From Sideroxyarcus sp045866275 (GTDB taxonomy: Bacteria; Pseudomonadota; Gammaproteobacteria; Burkholderiales; Gallionellaceae), in assembly GCA_045866275.1 (NCBI GenBank), contig BAAFRX010000006.1, forward strand, positions 1 through 64,000: a stretch of 64,000 nucleotides of DNA, written 5' to 3'. The position numbers and the translations under genes were made by a program. This document shows positions 1 to 8,216 of the stretch, piece after piece; the stretch's first letter is position 1; each line of letters starts with the position of its first letter. Under the pieces are notes generated by a model that worked only from the letters and a program-made list of their open reading frames with translations, made no database searches and was not told the origin of the DNA.

Positions 1-107
1 TGAGAAATCCTCCCGTTTCCCGCGACAGGTGCAGACCGGATTTTGCCAGATGCCACAAGGCTTGCAGAGGATTTCATGCTAAATTCTACCCACACTCTTT
101 CACGAAG

Positions 108-551
108 ACCCAGTATTTTAATTTCACCTATCAGCGCACGGGGACCTTACGGGAGGGGCGGTATAAAAGTACGCTGATTGATAGTGAGCGGTATTTGCTG
201 ACGTGTATGCGTTACATTGAGTTGAATCCTGTACGGGCCAATATGGTTGCGCATCCGAGCGATTATCCCTGGTCGAGTTATCGTGCGAACGCGCAAGGAG
301 AAGAGAATGTGTTGGTGGCTCGGCATGAGTTGTATCAACGCCTTGGTCGCACAGCTGATAAGCGTCAATCTGCTTATCGGCAGTTGTTCCGTGCACAGGT
401 TTCCAGGGCGGATGTGGAGGCTATCCGCGATGCGACAAATAAAGGGTGGGCTTTGGGTGATAGTCACTTTAGCGCGAAGGTGGAGGCGCTGACTGCGAGA
501 AGGGCAACGCCCCTACCGCGCGGAAGGCCTAAACGAGAGGTTGCGGATTAA
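108..551 (+). pseudogene. REP-associated tyrosine transposase (RAYT), C-terminal fragment
   Basis: The reading frame carries the RAYT signature YFNFTYQRTGTLREGRYKS (from about base 114) followed by the helix DSERYLLTCMRYIELNPVRA and a basic RGRPKRE tail, all typical of the C-terminal half of Y1-family transposases that mobilise REP palindromes. The N-terminal half with the HxH metal-binding motif is not recognisable in the first 100 bases. The frame stays open to the window edge, but its residues there do not resemble the family, so this is probably a truncated or rearranged remnant. The first in-frame ATG is at 195. It matters because palindromic repeats of the kind RAYTs act on occur elsewhere in the window (28606, 32676, 59812). 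Whether this enzyme made them is inference. Confidence 0.75.
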
Positions 552-601
552 TTCGAGTCTGCCGCCCTATTTACGCCCTATTTACGACCCTCGGCTTCGC
601 C

Positions 602-1102
602 GTGGTCACGTTGCAGTTGCAACGGCAGCGCCGTCGCCAGGTCGCCGACACCACGCTGGATTTTTTCCGCAGCGGCATGCTTGCCCTGCTATTTGCCGCC
701 GCCACATCCTTGCTGGCACACGAGTGTCCGCTCGCCCACGACAGTCTGCGTCTGCTGTCCGTGCTCGCGTTCGTGCTGGGTTTTGCGTGGTCGGTCATCT
801 GCGGCATGCTGTACAAGATCATGCCATTCCTGGTGTGGTTCCACCTGTTCCGTGGCGGCATGCAGGCAGGCATCCCCAACATGAAGCAGATCATCCCGTC
901 ACACTGGATGCGCCGGCATTACCGCGTGCAGCTTGCCACGCTGCTGGCGGCGGCGGGCGTGCCCTTCTGGCCAGCGGCCAGCAACGCCCTGGCACTGGGG
1001 CTGCTGGCGCAGGGGCTGTTGCTGGGCGCGGCCGTACTCACCGCATGGAGGATTTATCGCTCGCACCTGCGCCGCCTGACACAGCCCGTTTCTGCGACCT
1101 GA
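602..1102 (+). pseudogene. C-terminal part of a multi-pass membrane protein
   Basis: The frame encodes about 166 residues from a GTG at 602, with around four hydrophobic segments and the string GMLYKIMPFLVWFHL followed by RGGMQAGIPNMKQIIP. The frame is open upstream of the GTG into the end of the transposase remnant, with no Shine-Dalgarno sequence. It therefore reads like the C-terminal end of a longer membrane protein cut by the repeat/transposase region at about 560-580. The KIxPFLVWFH string recalls haem-copper-like or NnrS-like membrane proteins found near denitrification genes, but this is a weak resemblance from memory. No function is assigned. It is convergent with the TonB receptor, ending 24 bases from it. 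Confidence 0.45.
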
Positions 1103-1125
1103 CGCGCCGGCGCGTCCTGGATGCT

Positions 1126-3360
1126 TCAGTAGGAATAACGCAGGCTGCCACTCACGTTGCGGCGCGGCTGCAGGAAGTAGGCATAGTACTTGCGGTCGAA
1201 TAGATTGCCGATTTCCAGACGGACCTGCAGACGCTTCGAGAAATCGTAGCCGGCCCCGGCATTGACCAAAGTGTAAGCGTCATAGCTCCCCGGCACCCCC
1301 TCGACCACATCCTTGTTCTGCGCCGTCCAATAGACGTGGCCGACTTGGCGCACGCTCAATTGGCCGTTCCAGGCGCCCTGCTTCGCGTCAAGTTCCAGTC
1401 CGGCGATGTGTTGCGGCGCATCGGTCAGATGCTTGCCGACGCTCAAAGGATCCGCTGCATTTTCCAGTATCTCGGAATCAATGCGGGCATAGTTTGCAGC
1501 CAGCATCAACCACGAATTCAGTCGCGTCTCCAGGGCAAACTCGATTCCGTTCACCCGCGCGCGGCCGGCGTTGATGCGCAACGATTGGGTGGGAGAAAGC
1601 TGTTGCAGATAGATCAGGTCGCGCAGTTCGGTGGAATATAACGTCGCACTCAATTTACTTTCCGCCTGCGGCCTCCAGTCACTCCCCACTTCCCAGGTCT
1701 CACCGTGCTCCGGTTGCAGATCCGGGTCTCCGGAAGTGGTACGGCCGCGGCTGGTTGAAGTGGTGTACAGGTCCTGGTTGGTCGGTGCGCGGAAGGAACG
1801 ACCATACGAGGTGCGCAAGGTCAGCGCCGCGTCAATCTGATAGACCGCAGACACCTTCGGACTGAAAGCGTCCACTGTGCGCGACGGGAAAATGTTCGCG
1901 GCTGGCGCGGTGCCGTTGCTGAAATTGTCGCCGCGCGTCTGCCATTCGTCCCAGCGCCCGCCGACATAGAACTTCAGTTGCTCGTTTGCGGCAAACTCGT
2001 CCTGCACAAATACCGAGAGGGTCGATGACCGGCCGTGATAGCCGCTGTTCACCGCAGTGACCGAGGCCGGATCGCGCCATGCGGAAAGCGCCAGCAGTTG
2101 CTGATCCACTGCATCCCGGTGCAGCGCCATTCCGGTCACCATGAAATGGCGCTCGCCCAGCGGAAAGCTCAATTGCGCACTCGCATCCAGCGCATGGTTG
2201 GGCGTATCCGACAAGGTGCCCGTTCCGCTATCCCAGGTCGCAGCGGGACTGGCCAGCGCGTAACGGTATTCGCGCACCATCTTCGCCAGTTCAATTTTCA
2301 ACAATTTTCCCTCGTCCAGCATGCCGTCATATCCCAGGCGGTACTGGGTGCTGACTTCGCGCAGCGGCTGGAAAGAGAACAGGTTGAAATCGTAATTGCT
2401 CAACGCGACACGCTGTCCGTTGATATCCAGCGTCCCGCTGCTGACCGTGTTGCCGGAAGCATCCCGCAGATAGGAATTGAACGGCGAATAGCGCTGATCG
2501 GTCTGCTGATGGTTGATGCCGGCATAGACCGTATCGCGCGCATTCAGTCCGTAAAACAATTTTCCAGTGGCATTCAGCGTCCGCCACGGCGTCTTGCCGA
2601 GGTCGCCCACCAGATAGGCCGGCGTGCCGTCGCGCGTGGTGGTGGCCTGCGCGCCGCTAACGGCCGTGCCCGGAGTGCAGGGTGCGGGCGGCGGTGGGCA
2701 GGAAGGCTGCTTGACCAGAAACTCGTTCACATAACTGTCTCTATCCTGATAGCCCAGACCGGCGACGACCCCCCATTTTTCGGCAATCTTGTCGCGAAAA
2801 TAGAGGCTTGCATCCGTGCCCCCGGCATCGCCCCAACCCTGCCTCACCCGCGTGCTCAACTCAGGGTGGTCCGGGCGTTTGCCGATGATGTTGATCACGC
2901 CGCCGATGGCATTGCTGCCGTACAACGCGGAAAACGCGCCCGGCACGACTTCGATGCGCTCGATGTCCTCGACGAAAGGCACGCGCCAGTTCACCTTGCC
3001 GGAGCCGGCATCCTGCAGCGGTTGCCCGTCCAGCAGCACCAGCGTGCGCGACTGGTCGATACCGCGCAGCGACATGCTGCTGGTGCCCTGGGTGCCCTGC
3101 GACAGGCCGAGCGCGCCGCCGCGCAGATACAGGCCGGGCACCTGATCCAGCGCATCTCCCAGCCGTGTCGCGTTCTTGTGCTCGATGTCTGCCGCATTGA
3201 CCACGGTCACGGCAGCGGGCACAAACTCCGCCGCCGTGCTGCTACGGGTCGCGGTCACCACGACTTCCGGCAATGCCGCCCCGTCCTGCGCAAGTGCGGT
3301 GACCGGCAAGGTCATTGCCAGCACCTTAATAAGGATAAAAAGTAGTGGCGCGCGCTCCAT
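1126..3360 (-). CDS. TonB-dependent outer-membrane receptor
   Basis: An energised outer-membrane importer of about 744 residues. A signal peptide (about residues 1-25, ending ALAQ) precedes a TonB-box-like stretch LPEVVVTATR. The plug domain has the usual LVLLDGQPLQD, VPFVEDIERIEVVPGAFSAL and GSNAIGGVINI signatures. A 22-strand barrel ends in the aromatic residue of SLRYSY. The ATG at 3360 is preferred to the upstream in-frame ATG at 3405 because it gives a clean signal peptide and lies after the nirS terminator. The substrate is unknown. Barrel sequence resembles the BtuB/CirA class, and copper receptors (NosA/OprC) are known near denitrification genes, but no metal-binding signature is evident. 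It follows nirS on the same strand. Confidence 0.88.
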   Translation of the reverse strand: MERAPLLFILIKVLAMTLPVTALAQDGAALPEVVVTATRSSTAAEFVPAAVTVVNAADIEHKNATRLGDALDQVPGLYLRGGALGLSQGTQGTSSMSLRGIDQSRTLVLLDGQPLQDAGSGKVNWRVPFVEDIERIEVVPGAFSALYGSNAIGGVINIIGKRPDHPELSTRVRQGWGDAGGTDASLYFRDKIAEKWGVVAGLGYQDRDSYVNEFLVKQPSCPPPPAPCTPGTAVSGAQATTTRDGTPAYLVGDLGKTPWRTLNATGKLFYGLNARDTVYAGINHQQTDQRYSPFNSYLRDASGNTVSSGTLDINGQRVALSNYDFNLFSFQPLREVSTQYRLGYDGMLDEGKLLKIELAKMVREYRYALASPAATWDSGTGTLSDTPNHALDASAQLSFPLGERHFMVTGMALHRDAVDQQLLALSAWRDPASVTAVNSGYHGRSSTLSVFVQDEFAANEQLKFYVGGRWDEWQTRGDNFSNGTAPAANIFPSRTVDAFSPKVSAVYQIDAALTLRTSYGRSFRAPTNQDLYTTSTSRGRTTSGDPDLQPEHGETWEVGSDWRPQAESKLSATLYSTELRDLIYLQQLSPTQSLRINAGRARVNGIEFALETRLNSWLMLAANYARIDSEILENAADPLSVGKHLTDAPQHIAGLELDAKQGAWNGQLSVRQVGHVYWTAQNKDVVEGVPGSYDAYTLVNAGAGYDFSKRLQVRLEIGNLFDRKYYAYFLQPRRNVSGSLRYSY

Positions 3361-3376
3361 GACAAGCCCTGTATGT

Positions 3377-3403
3377 ATAAAAAGGGCGGGCACTGCCCGC
3401 CCC
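3377..3403 (-). terminator. Rho-independent terminator after nirS
   Basis: Read on the minus strand, GGGCGGGC-AGT-GCCCGCCC forms a perfect 8-bp stem (3384-3402) followed by TTTTT (3383-3379). It lies 23 bases beyond the nirS stop and 17 bases before the TonB receptor start, so the receptor must rely on read-through or on a promoter overlapping the hairpin. Confidence 0.85.
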
Positions 3404-3424
3404 AAAATCGCCTGGGGAGGCGAA

Positions 3425-5143
3425 TCAATAAATGTCTTCCTGCGTGTTCCAGATGTTGAACTTGCCGGTCGGTGTGATCAGCCGTTCATCCTTGATGACC
3501 GCCTTCAGCTTGCGTGTCTTGTCATCCAGAATGACGATGGCCGATTGCTCTGTCTTGCCCGCCCACAGCGAGAACCAGACTTCATCTCCCGTCGCGTTGT
3601 ACTCGGCATGCGCCACCCGTTTCACCAATTTGCTTTCCGGGAGGCCGGACAGCTTGACCAGATTGATCACCTCGGGGGCACGGTCCAGATTGCGGATGTC
3701 ATACACCGTGACCGACTCGGACAATTCCTTGTCCGGATTGAGTGGCGCATCCGCCCACAGGTTGTGCGACTTGGGGTGTGTCTTCACGAACAACGAGCCG
3801 CCGCCGTGGTTTTTCAGTTCCTGCACCACCTTCCATGCGTATTTCCTGTGTTTCACCGGATCGGTGCCGATTAGCGAAATCACGTCCGCACCCAGGTGCG
3901 AAGTCGCCCACACCGGCCCGAACTTGGGATGCACGAAATTCGCCCCGCGTCCCGGATGCGGTTTGGCCGCCGTGTCCACCAGTGCGGCCAGCTTGTCCAG
4001 CTTGGTGTCCACCACCGCCACCTTGTTCGAAGCATTGGCCGCTACCAGGAAATAGCGCTTGGTCGAATCCCAGCCGCCGTCGTGCAGGAACTTGGCCGCC
4101 TCGATGGTGGTGGTCCTGAGGTTCTTGAGATCGGAATAATCCACCAGCTGGATCATGCCGGTCTCTTTCAGGTTGACCACCCATTCCGGCTTGTGCGGAG
4201 AAGCAACGATGGAGGCGACACGAGGCTCCGGATGGTATTCGCCATCCACGGTCATACCGCGCGAAGACACGATCTTCAGCGGTTTCAATGTGTCGCCTTC
4301 GGTGATCACGTATTGTGGCGGCCAGTAAGAACCGGCAATGGCATATTTATCCTCATAGCCTTTGAACTTCGAGGTTTCGACCGAGCGTGCCTCGATGCCG
4401 ACCTTGAGCGTGGCCACCACGGTCGGCTGCTCGAACCACATATCGATCAGGTCGAGCTTGCCATCGCGGCCGATCACATACACATAACGGCCCGATGCGG
4501 AAACGCGCGAGATGTGCACGGCGTAGCCGGTCTTGACGATGCCCCAGATCTGCTTGGTGTCGCCATCGATCAGCGCGACTTGTCCCGCGTCGCGCAAGGT
4601 CACCGAGAACACATTTTTCAGGTTGACCTTGTTCATCTGTTTCTTCGGGCGATCCTGCGGCTGGACCAGCAATTTCCAGCTTGCAGTCATTTCCTTCATG
4701 CCCCACTCCGGCGGCACAGGAGGTTCCTGTTGCAGGTAGCGCGCCATTAGGTCCACTTCCTGCTCGTTGAAGTCGCCCGAGGTGAGGAAATTCGGCATGC
4801 CGCCGGGGGAACCGTATCCGATGAAGGCCTTGAGATATTCCGTCCCTTTATCCAGTGTGATTTGGGGCGTCAGCGGCTTGCCGGTCGCACCCTTGCGCAG
4901 CACGCCGTGACAGCCGGCGCAGCGCTCGAAATAAAGCTGCCGTGCCTGATCAAATTCCGCCGCGGTCATGGGCGGGGCTGCCACATTCCCGTCCTTGTGC
5001 ATGAGCACCGCCCCGACTGGTGAAGCACCGGCATGATGCGCCGCGTCTTCAGCCGCGACGCGCGAATCGGCCTGTGCTGCCGCAAACGGCAGGGCAGCCA
5101 GGATGGCCGCCGCCACAAGTGTTTTTTGATAGTGCATTTTCAT
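3425..5143 (-). CDS. nirS: Cytochrome cd1 nitrite reductase NirS
   Basis: Periplasmic haem c/d1 enzyme that reduces nitrite to nitric oxide in denitrification. A signal peptide (MKMHYQKTLVAAAILAALPF, cleavage after AQA) leads into an N-terminal cytochrome c domain with the haem motif CAGCH (ERCAGCHGVLRKG) and a C-terminal eight-bladed d1 propeller (about residues 150-570). The propeller has typical strings such as GRDGKLDLIDMWF and HHGGGSLF-like HGGGSLFVKTHP. Of three consecutive ATGs, the one at 5143 is chosen because GGGAG lies 6 bases before it; 5149 and 5146 are alternatives. The length of 572 aa is normal. Upstream lies a hairpin separating it from norB. Haem d1 biosynthesis genes (nirDLGHJ, nirF) are not in this window. 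Confidence 0.96.
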   Translation of the reverse strand: MKMHYQKTLVAAAILAALPFAAAQADSRVAAEDAAHHAGASPVGAVLMHKDGNVAAPPMTAAEFDQARQLYFERCAGCHGVLRKGATGKPLTPQITLDKGTEYLKAFIGYGSPGGMPNFLTSGDFNEQEVDLMARYLQQEPPVPPEWGMKEMTASWKLLVQPQDRPKKQMNKVNLKNVFSVTLRDAGQVALIDGDTKQIWGIVKTGYAVHISRVSASGRYVYVIGRDGKLDLIDMWFEQPTVVATLKVGIEARSVETSKFKGYEDKYAIAGSYWPPQYVITEGDTLKPLKIVSSRGMTVDGEYHPEPRVASIVASPHKPEWVVNLKETGMIQLVDYSDLKNLRTTTIEAAKFLHDGGWDSTKRYFLVAANASNKVAVVDTKLDKLAALVDTAAKPHPGRGANFVHPKFGPVWATSHLGADVISLIGTDPVKHRKYAWKVVQELKNHGGGSLFVKTHPKSHNLWADAPLNPDKELSESVTVYDIRNLDRAPEVINLVKLSGLPESKLVKRVAHAEYNATGDEVWFSLWAGKTEQSAIVILDDKTRKLKAVIKDERLITPTGKFNIWNTQEDIY

Positions 5144-5177
5144 CATCATCTCCCAAAGTTGAACCTGCTGATCATTC

Positions 5178-5213
5178 GAAAAAAAGCCCACCCAGGCAAA
5201 GCTTGGGTGGGCT
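5178..5213 (-). terminator. Hairpin with T-tract between norB and nirS
   Basis: On the minus strand AGCCCACCCA, a 9-base loop and TGGGTGGGCT form a perfect 10-bp stem (5213-5185) followed by a run of T (5184-5179). It has the shape of an intrinsic terminator. Only about 35 bases separate it from the nirS start, so it may act as an attenuator or mRNA-processing stem rather than a full operon end. Confidence 0.75.
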
Positions 5214-5231
5214 GTTTGCATTACGTTATGC

Positions 5232-6677
5232 CTATTCCTCCGAAACCGCCGGCACCATGGCGCGGCTTTCGCCTTTGCCGATGGTCAGCAGGTCCCATAC
5301 CAGCAGCACGAAACCGGCCGCGAACATCACGCCGAACAGTTCGCGCCACCACATGCCCTGGGCGAACCAGGGATGCGCCTGCGCGGCGAAGTAGCCGATC
5401 CAGCTGGAACCTTCGATGGCGCGCTCGATCTGCGATTGCACATAACCCGAGACCAGCATGGAGACGGTCATGCCGACCATACCGAGGTTGAGCAGGCCGA
5501 GCGACCATTTCCATTTCCAGCCGTTGCCCGGCAAGCCGCCAGACATCCACACGTCGCCGCGCCATTTCTGCACCGCGAGGTAGAACATGGCGATGATGAT
5601 GGTGGCGTAGGCGCCGAAGAAGGCGAGGTGGCCGTGCGAGGCAGACCATTGCGTGCCGTGGGTGTAGAGGTTGATCTGCGGCAGGGTGTGCATGAAGCCC
5701 CACACGCCGGCGCCGAAGAAGTTGCCGAAAGCGTGCGCGATCAGCCAGGCCATGCCCGGATGGTTGGAGTTCTTCGCATGGCGCGCACCCGCGTCGAACA
5801 CCGCATGCACCACCATCGCCACCAGCGGGACGGGTTCCAGCGCGGAGAAGAAACCGCCGATGCTGAACCAGTATTCCGGTGTGCCGATCCAGAAATAGTG
5901 GTGGCCGAGACCGAGGATGCCGGAACCGAACATCAGCGCAACTTCGATGTAGAGCCAGGTCTCGACGATCTTGCGCCGCACCCCCAGCACCTTCATCAGA
6001 CCGTATGCCATGATACAGGCGACCATCACTTCCCAGGTCGCTTCCACCCACAGGTGGATCACCCACCACCACCAGTATTGGTCAACCGAGATGTTGGTGG
6101 TGTAGAACATGCCGGCAAAGTAAATGCCGAACAGCGCCAGCATGTCGAGCACCAGCACGCCGGCGATGCCGGTGTAGCGGCCCTTGGTAAAGGTGGCAGC
6201 GACGTTGTAGAACACCACCAGCACGCTCACCACGATACCGATGTCGGCCCAGCGCGGCGCCTCGATGTATTCGCGCCCCTCGTTGATCAGCCAGATGGAG
6301 GACTCCTTGCCCGGCCCGACCTGCACCAGCAGATAGACCAGCACCACCACCGTGACCGCCGAGGTCAGCACCCAGAAAATGAGATTGCCGAGTTTCAGCC
6401 CCACCACGTCATGCCCGGATTCCTCTTCCAGCAGCCAATAGACCGACCCGAGGAAGCCATACAGCAGCCACACCACCAGCGCGTTGATATGCACCATGCG
6501 GTTGACGTTGAAATCGAGCACGCCATAGAGGAAATCGGGATACAGATATTGCAGCCCGGCCAGCAGGCCGAACAGCACCTGCGCCCCCAGCAGCACCAGC
6601 GCGACGGTGAAATACTTCACCGCCAGTTTTTGCCCACCGTTCAGGTTGGCACTGTCACACAGTCCAAGCGTCGCCAT
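5232..6677 (-). CDS. norB: Nitric oxide reductase large subunit NorB (cNOR)
   Basis: Catalytic subunit of the cytochrome-c-dependent NO reductase, an inner-membrane haem-copper-oxidase relative that converts 2 NO to N2O at a haem b3/FeB site. The 481-residue protein has about 12 transmembrane segments and characteristic strings such as NRMVHINALVVWLLYGFLG, WWWWVIHLWVEATWEV (with His/Glu residues) and HYFWIGTPEYWFSIGG. The ATG at 6677 has AGGAGAATTG upstream and starts 2 bases after the norC stop, indicating coupled expression with norC. Its length and partner show it is the short cNOR type, without the quinol-oxidising N-terminal extension of qNOR. Confidence 0.96.
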   Translation of the reverse strand: MATLGLCDSANLNGGQKLAVKYFTVALVLLGAQVLFGLLAGLQYLYPDFLYGVLDFNVNRMVHINALVVWLLYGFLGSVYWLLEEESGHDVVGLKLGNLIFWVLTSAVTVVVLVYLLVQVGPGKESSIWLINEGREYIEAPRWADIGIVVSVLVVFYNVAATFTKGRYTGIAGVLVLDMLALFGIYFAGMFYTTNISVDQYWWWWVIHLWVEATWEVMVACIMAYGLMKVLGVRRKIVETWLYIEVALMFGSGILGLGHHYFWIGTPEYWFSIGGFFSALEPVPLVAMVVHAVFDAGARHAKNSNHPGMAWLIAHAFGNFFGAGVWGFMHTLPQINLYTHGTQWSASHGHLAFFGAYATIIIAMFYLAVQKWRGDVWMSGGLPGNGWKWKWSLGLLNLGMVGMTVSMLVSGYVQSQIERAIEGSSWIGYFAAQAHPWFAQGMWWRELFGVMFAAGFVLLVWDLLTIGKGESRAMVPAVSEE

Positions 6678-6679
6678 GA

Positions 6680-7273
6680 TCAATTCTCCTGTTCGATGGA
6701 TTTGAAGTTGTAGGGGAAGCCATTGGTGTCGATGCTGGACATCCATTTCAGGAAGGCCACCACACCGTGCGCTTCCTCGTCGGTGATGCCCAGCTTGGGC
6801 ATGCGCCGGCCGATGCCGTTGTGCAGCTTGTCGGACGGGTCCTTGATGAAGTCAACCATCTGCTGTTCGCGGATTTCAGAGGTGCCCCAGTACTGGTCCA
6901 GCCAGGCCTTGGTCAGGTCCGGCGCGTAGTAAGCGCCGTTGCCGAGCAGGGTGTGGCAGTTCATGCAGTTCTTGGCTTGCGTGGTCAGTTTGCCCAGCTT
7001 GACCAGCGCCTCGGCCTCCTCTTCGTTCAGCTCTTTGCCGAACAAAGGTTCCTTCGCACCGATCACCGGCACTTGCACGTGTCGCTTCTCGTCGAACTTG
7101 TATTCGATGCGATGGTTGATCACCGAATACGCGGGAACACGCGTCGTGCCCACGCTGATCTGCGACAGCGTATCCATCGTCAGCAGCATCAGCACGACAA
7201 ATGATCCACCCGTCACCCAGATTGACGTTTTGCGCCAGAACGTGTCCGACGCCCACCACTCCTTGTTCGCCAT
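6680..7273 (-). CDS. norC: Nitric oxide reductase cytochrome c subunit NorC
   Basis: Membrane-anchored monohaem cytochrome that passes electrons to NorB. In 197 aa it has one N-terminal anchor helix (ISVWVTGG-like segment, about residues 16-38), the haem motif CMNCH (KNCMNCHTLLGNGAYYAPDL) and a distal methionine region RRMPKLG. The TGA stop is 2 bases from the norB start. It is preceded by the small membrane-protein gene at 7295-7636, probably in the same transcript. Confidence 0.96.
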   Translation of the reverse strand: MANKEWWASDTFWRKTSIWVTGGSFVVLMLLTMDTLSQISVGTTRVPAYSVINHRIEYKFDEKRHVQVPVIGAKEPLFGKELNEEEAEALVKLGKLTTQAKNCMNCHTLLGNGAYYAPDLTKAWLDQYWGTSEIREQQMVDFIKDPSDKLHNGIGRRMPKLGITDEEAHGVVAFLKWMSSIDTNGFPYNFKSIEQEN

Positions 7274-7294
7274 GGCCTTCTCCCTTCCTCTTGG

Positions 7295-7636
7295 TTAAAA
7301 ATCCTTGACTGGAAGCGCTTCCGCCTCCCCGTGTTCGGCGGCATGCGTCCCGACACACAAGTGCCAGATCGCGTGCGGCGCCAACAGGTAACCGACCAAC
7401 ATGAAAACAACGACCGTCGCCCACAGGGGGGACGCCAGCAGATTGGCGGCGTTCGCCAGCAACAGGGTGAAGGCAAACAATCCGGCATAGGAAACGTAAG
7501 CCAATGGCATCAGCAACGGCATGGCTTTGATGCGGGAATAGGCGAACAGCAGGGCGTACAGGGCACCGAGCATGATCACCATCGCGGAGCTGAAGAAAAT
7601 GGTGAAGAAATTGGCGAGATTGGCGGGTTCGATCAT
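7295..7636 (-). CDS. Small membrane protein, first gene of the nor operon
   Basis: 113 aa with three or four predicted transmembrane helices (about residues 8-30, 37-58, 70-92) and a short hydrophilic tail. Two histidines (APHAIWHLC) lie at the end of the third helix. I do not recognise a named family. It starts at ATG 7636, is 21 bases upstream of norC, and is the first gene after a divergent promoter region shared with nsrR, so it is probably co-expressed with NO reductase. It could assist NorCB assembly or anchoring, in the manner of the NorE/NorF accessory proteins, but this is inference from position only. Confidence 0.7.
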   Translation of the reverse strand: MIEPANLANFFTIFFSSAMVIMLGALYALLFAYSRIKAMPLLMPLAYVSYAGLFAFTLLLANAANLLASPLWATVVVFMLVGYLLAPHAIWHLCVGTHAAEHGEAEALPVKDF

Positions 7637-7654
7637 ATTGCCCCCTGCAAACGA

Positions 7655-7682
7655 ATGTTAATAATGATTCATCAGTTGTCAA
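7655..7682 (-). promoter_or_regulatory. Candidate promoter of the nor-nir operon
   Basis: On the minus strand TTGACA (7682-7677), a 16-base spacer and TAACAT (7660-7655) give a sigma-70-like promoter about 20 bases before the first gene. The intergenic region also has AATGTATT twice (7681-7688, 7718-7725) and the near-identical AAGATGCAA/AACATGCAA (7701-7709, 7726-7734), which resemble NsrR half-sites but are not arranged as its canonical palindrome. No clean FNR/Dnr box (TTGATNNNNATCAA) is visible. Confidence 0.45.
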
Positions 7683-7735
7683 TGTATTCCTGTTTTTTGA
7701 AAGATGCAATAGACATGAATGTATTAACATGCAAC

Positions 7736-7763
7736 TGCTGACCGCCTTGCTCTCGCCTATAAT
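7736..7763 (+). promoter_or_regulatory. Candidate nsrR promoter
   Basis: A consensus -10 hexamer TATAAT at 7758-7763 lies 27 bases upstream of the nsrR ATG. TGCTGA at 7736-7741 could be a weak -35 with a 16-base spacer. The direct repeats at 7701-7734 lie just upstream or overlapping, which would allow autoregulation. Confidence 0.45.
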
Positions 7764-7790
7764 TGAACCAGCCTACTCAAGGAGCTCCGG

Positions 7791-8216
7791 ATGCAACTCA
7801 ATCTTTCCACCGATATCGCCCTGCGCACCCTGATCTATCTGGGGCAAAAGAATGCGCCGGCCACGATCGCCGAAATCGCCGAGGCCTTCGACATCGTCAA
7901 GACGCACCTGATGAAGGTCGTCATGATGCTGGTCGCTGCCAATCTGGTCAGCAGCGAACGCGGGCGCAACGGCGGTATTCGTTTGGCGCGGGCCGCCAAT
8001 GAGATTCGCATCGGCGAGGTGGTGCAGGTGATGGAGCCAGGCATGGCGCTGGTGTTCTGCATGAAAGAGGATGCCAGCAACGACGACTGCCCCCTGCTGC
8101 CCAGTTGCAAACTGCGCAAGGTATTCGTCAAGGCGCAGAAATCCCTGCTCGCCACCCTGAACGAAACCACGCTGACCGACCTGCTCGGCAGCAAAACCCA
8201 GGCGCTAATCAAATGA
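7791..8216 (+). CDS. nsrR: NO-sensing Rrf2-family repressor NsrR
   Basis: A 141-aa Rrf2-type regulator. It has an N-terminal winged helix (MQLNLSTDIALRTLIYLG, then recognition-helix region THLMKVVMML and wing RGRNGGIRLA) and a C-terminal cluster-binding segment with three cysteines spaced C-x9-C-x5-C (CMKEDASNDDC, then PSC). In E. coli NsrR three cysteines hold an NO-sensitive Fe-S cluster. The following KAQKSLLATLNETTLTDLLG matches the NsrR dimerisation helix closely. AAGGAGCTCCGG precedes the ATG. It is divergent from the nor-nir operon, which it most probably represses until NO accumulates. The first cysteine spacer is longer than in E. coli (x9 rather than x4). Confidence 0.9.
   Translation: MQLNLSTDIALRTLIYLGQKNAPATIAEIAEAFDIVKTHLMKVVMMLVAANLVSSERGRNGGIRLARAANEIRIGEVVQVMEPGMALVFCMKEDASNDDCPLLPSCKLRKVFVKAQKSLLATLNETTLTDLLGSKTQALIK

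Noticed and set aside
2035..3345. Long plus-strand open frame (436 codons) opposite the TonB receptor
   Set aside because: It lies antisense to a gene with clear signal peptide, plug and barrel motifs. It has no family features and reflects high GC.
5373..6713. Plus-strand open frame (446 codons) opposite norB
   Set aside because: His/Asp/Gln-rich composition is the mirror of membrane-protein codons. norB on the other strand is unambiguous.
7637..7790. FNR/Dnr-type box upstream of the nor-nir operon
   Set aside because: No TTGAT-N4-ATCAA arrangement could be found. The nearest strings have wrong spacing or several mismatches.
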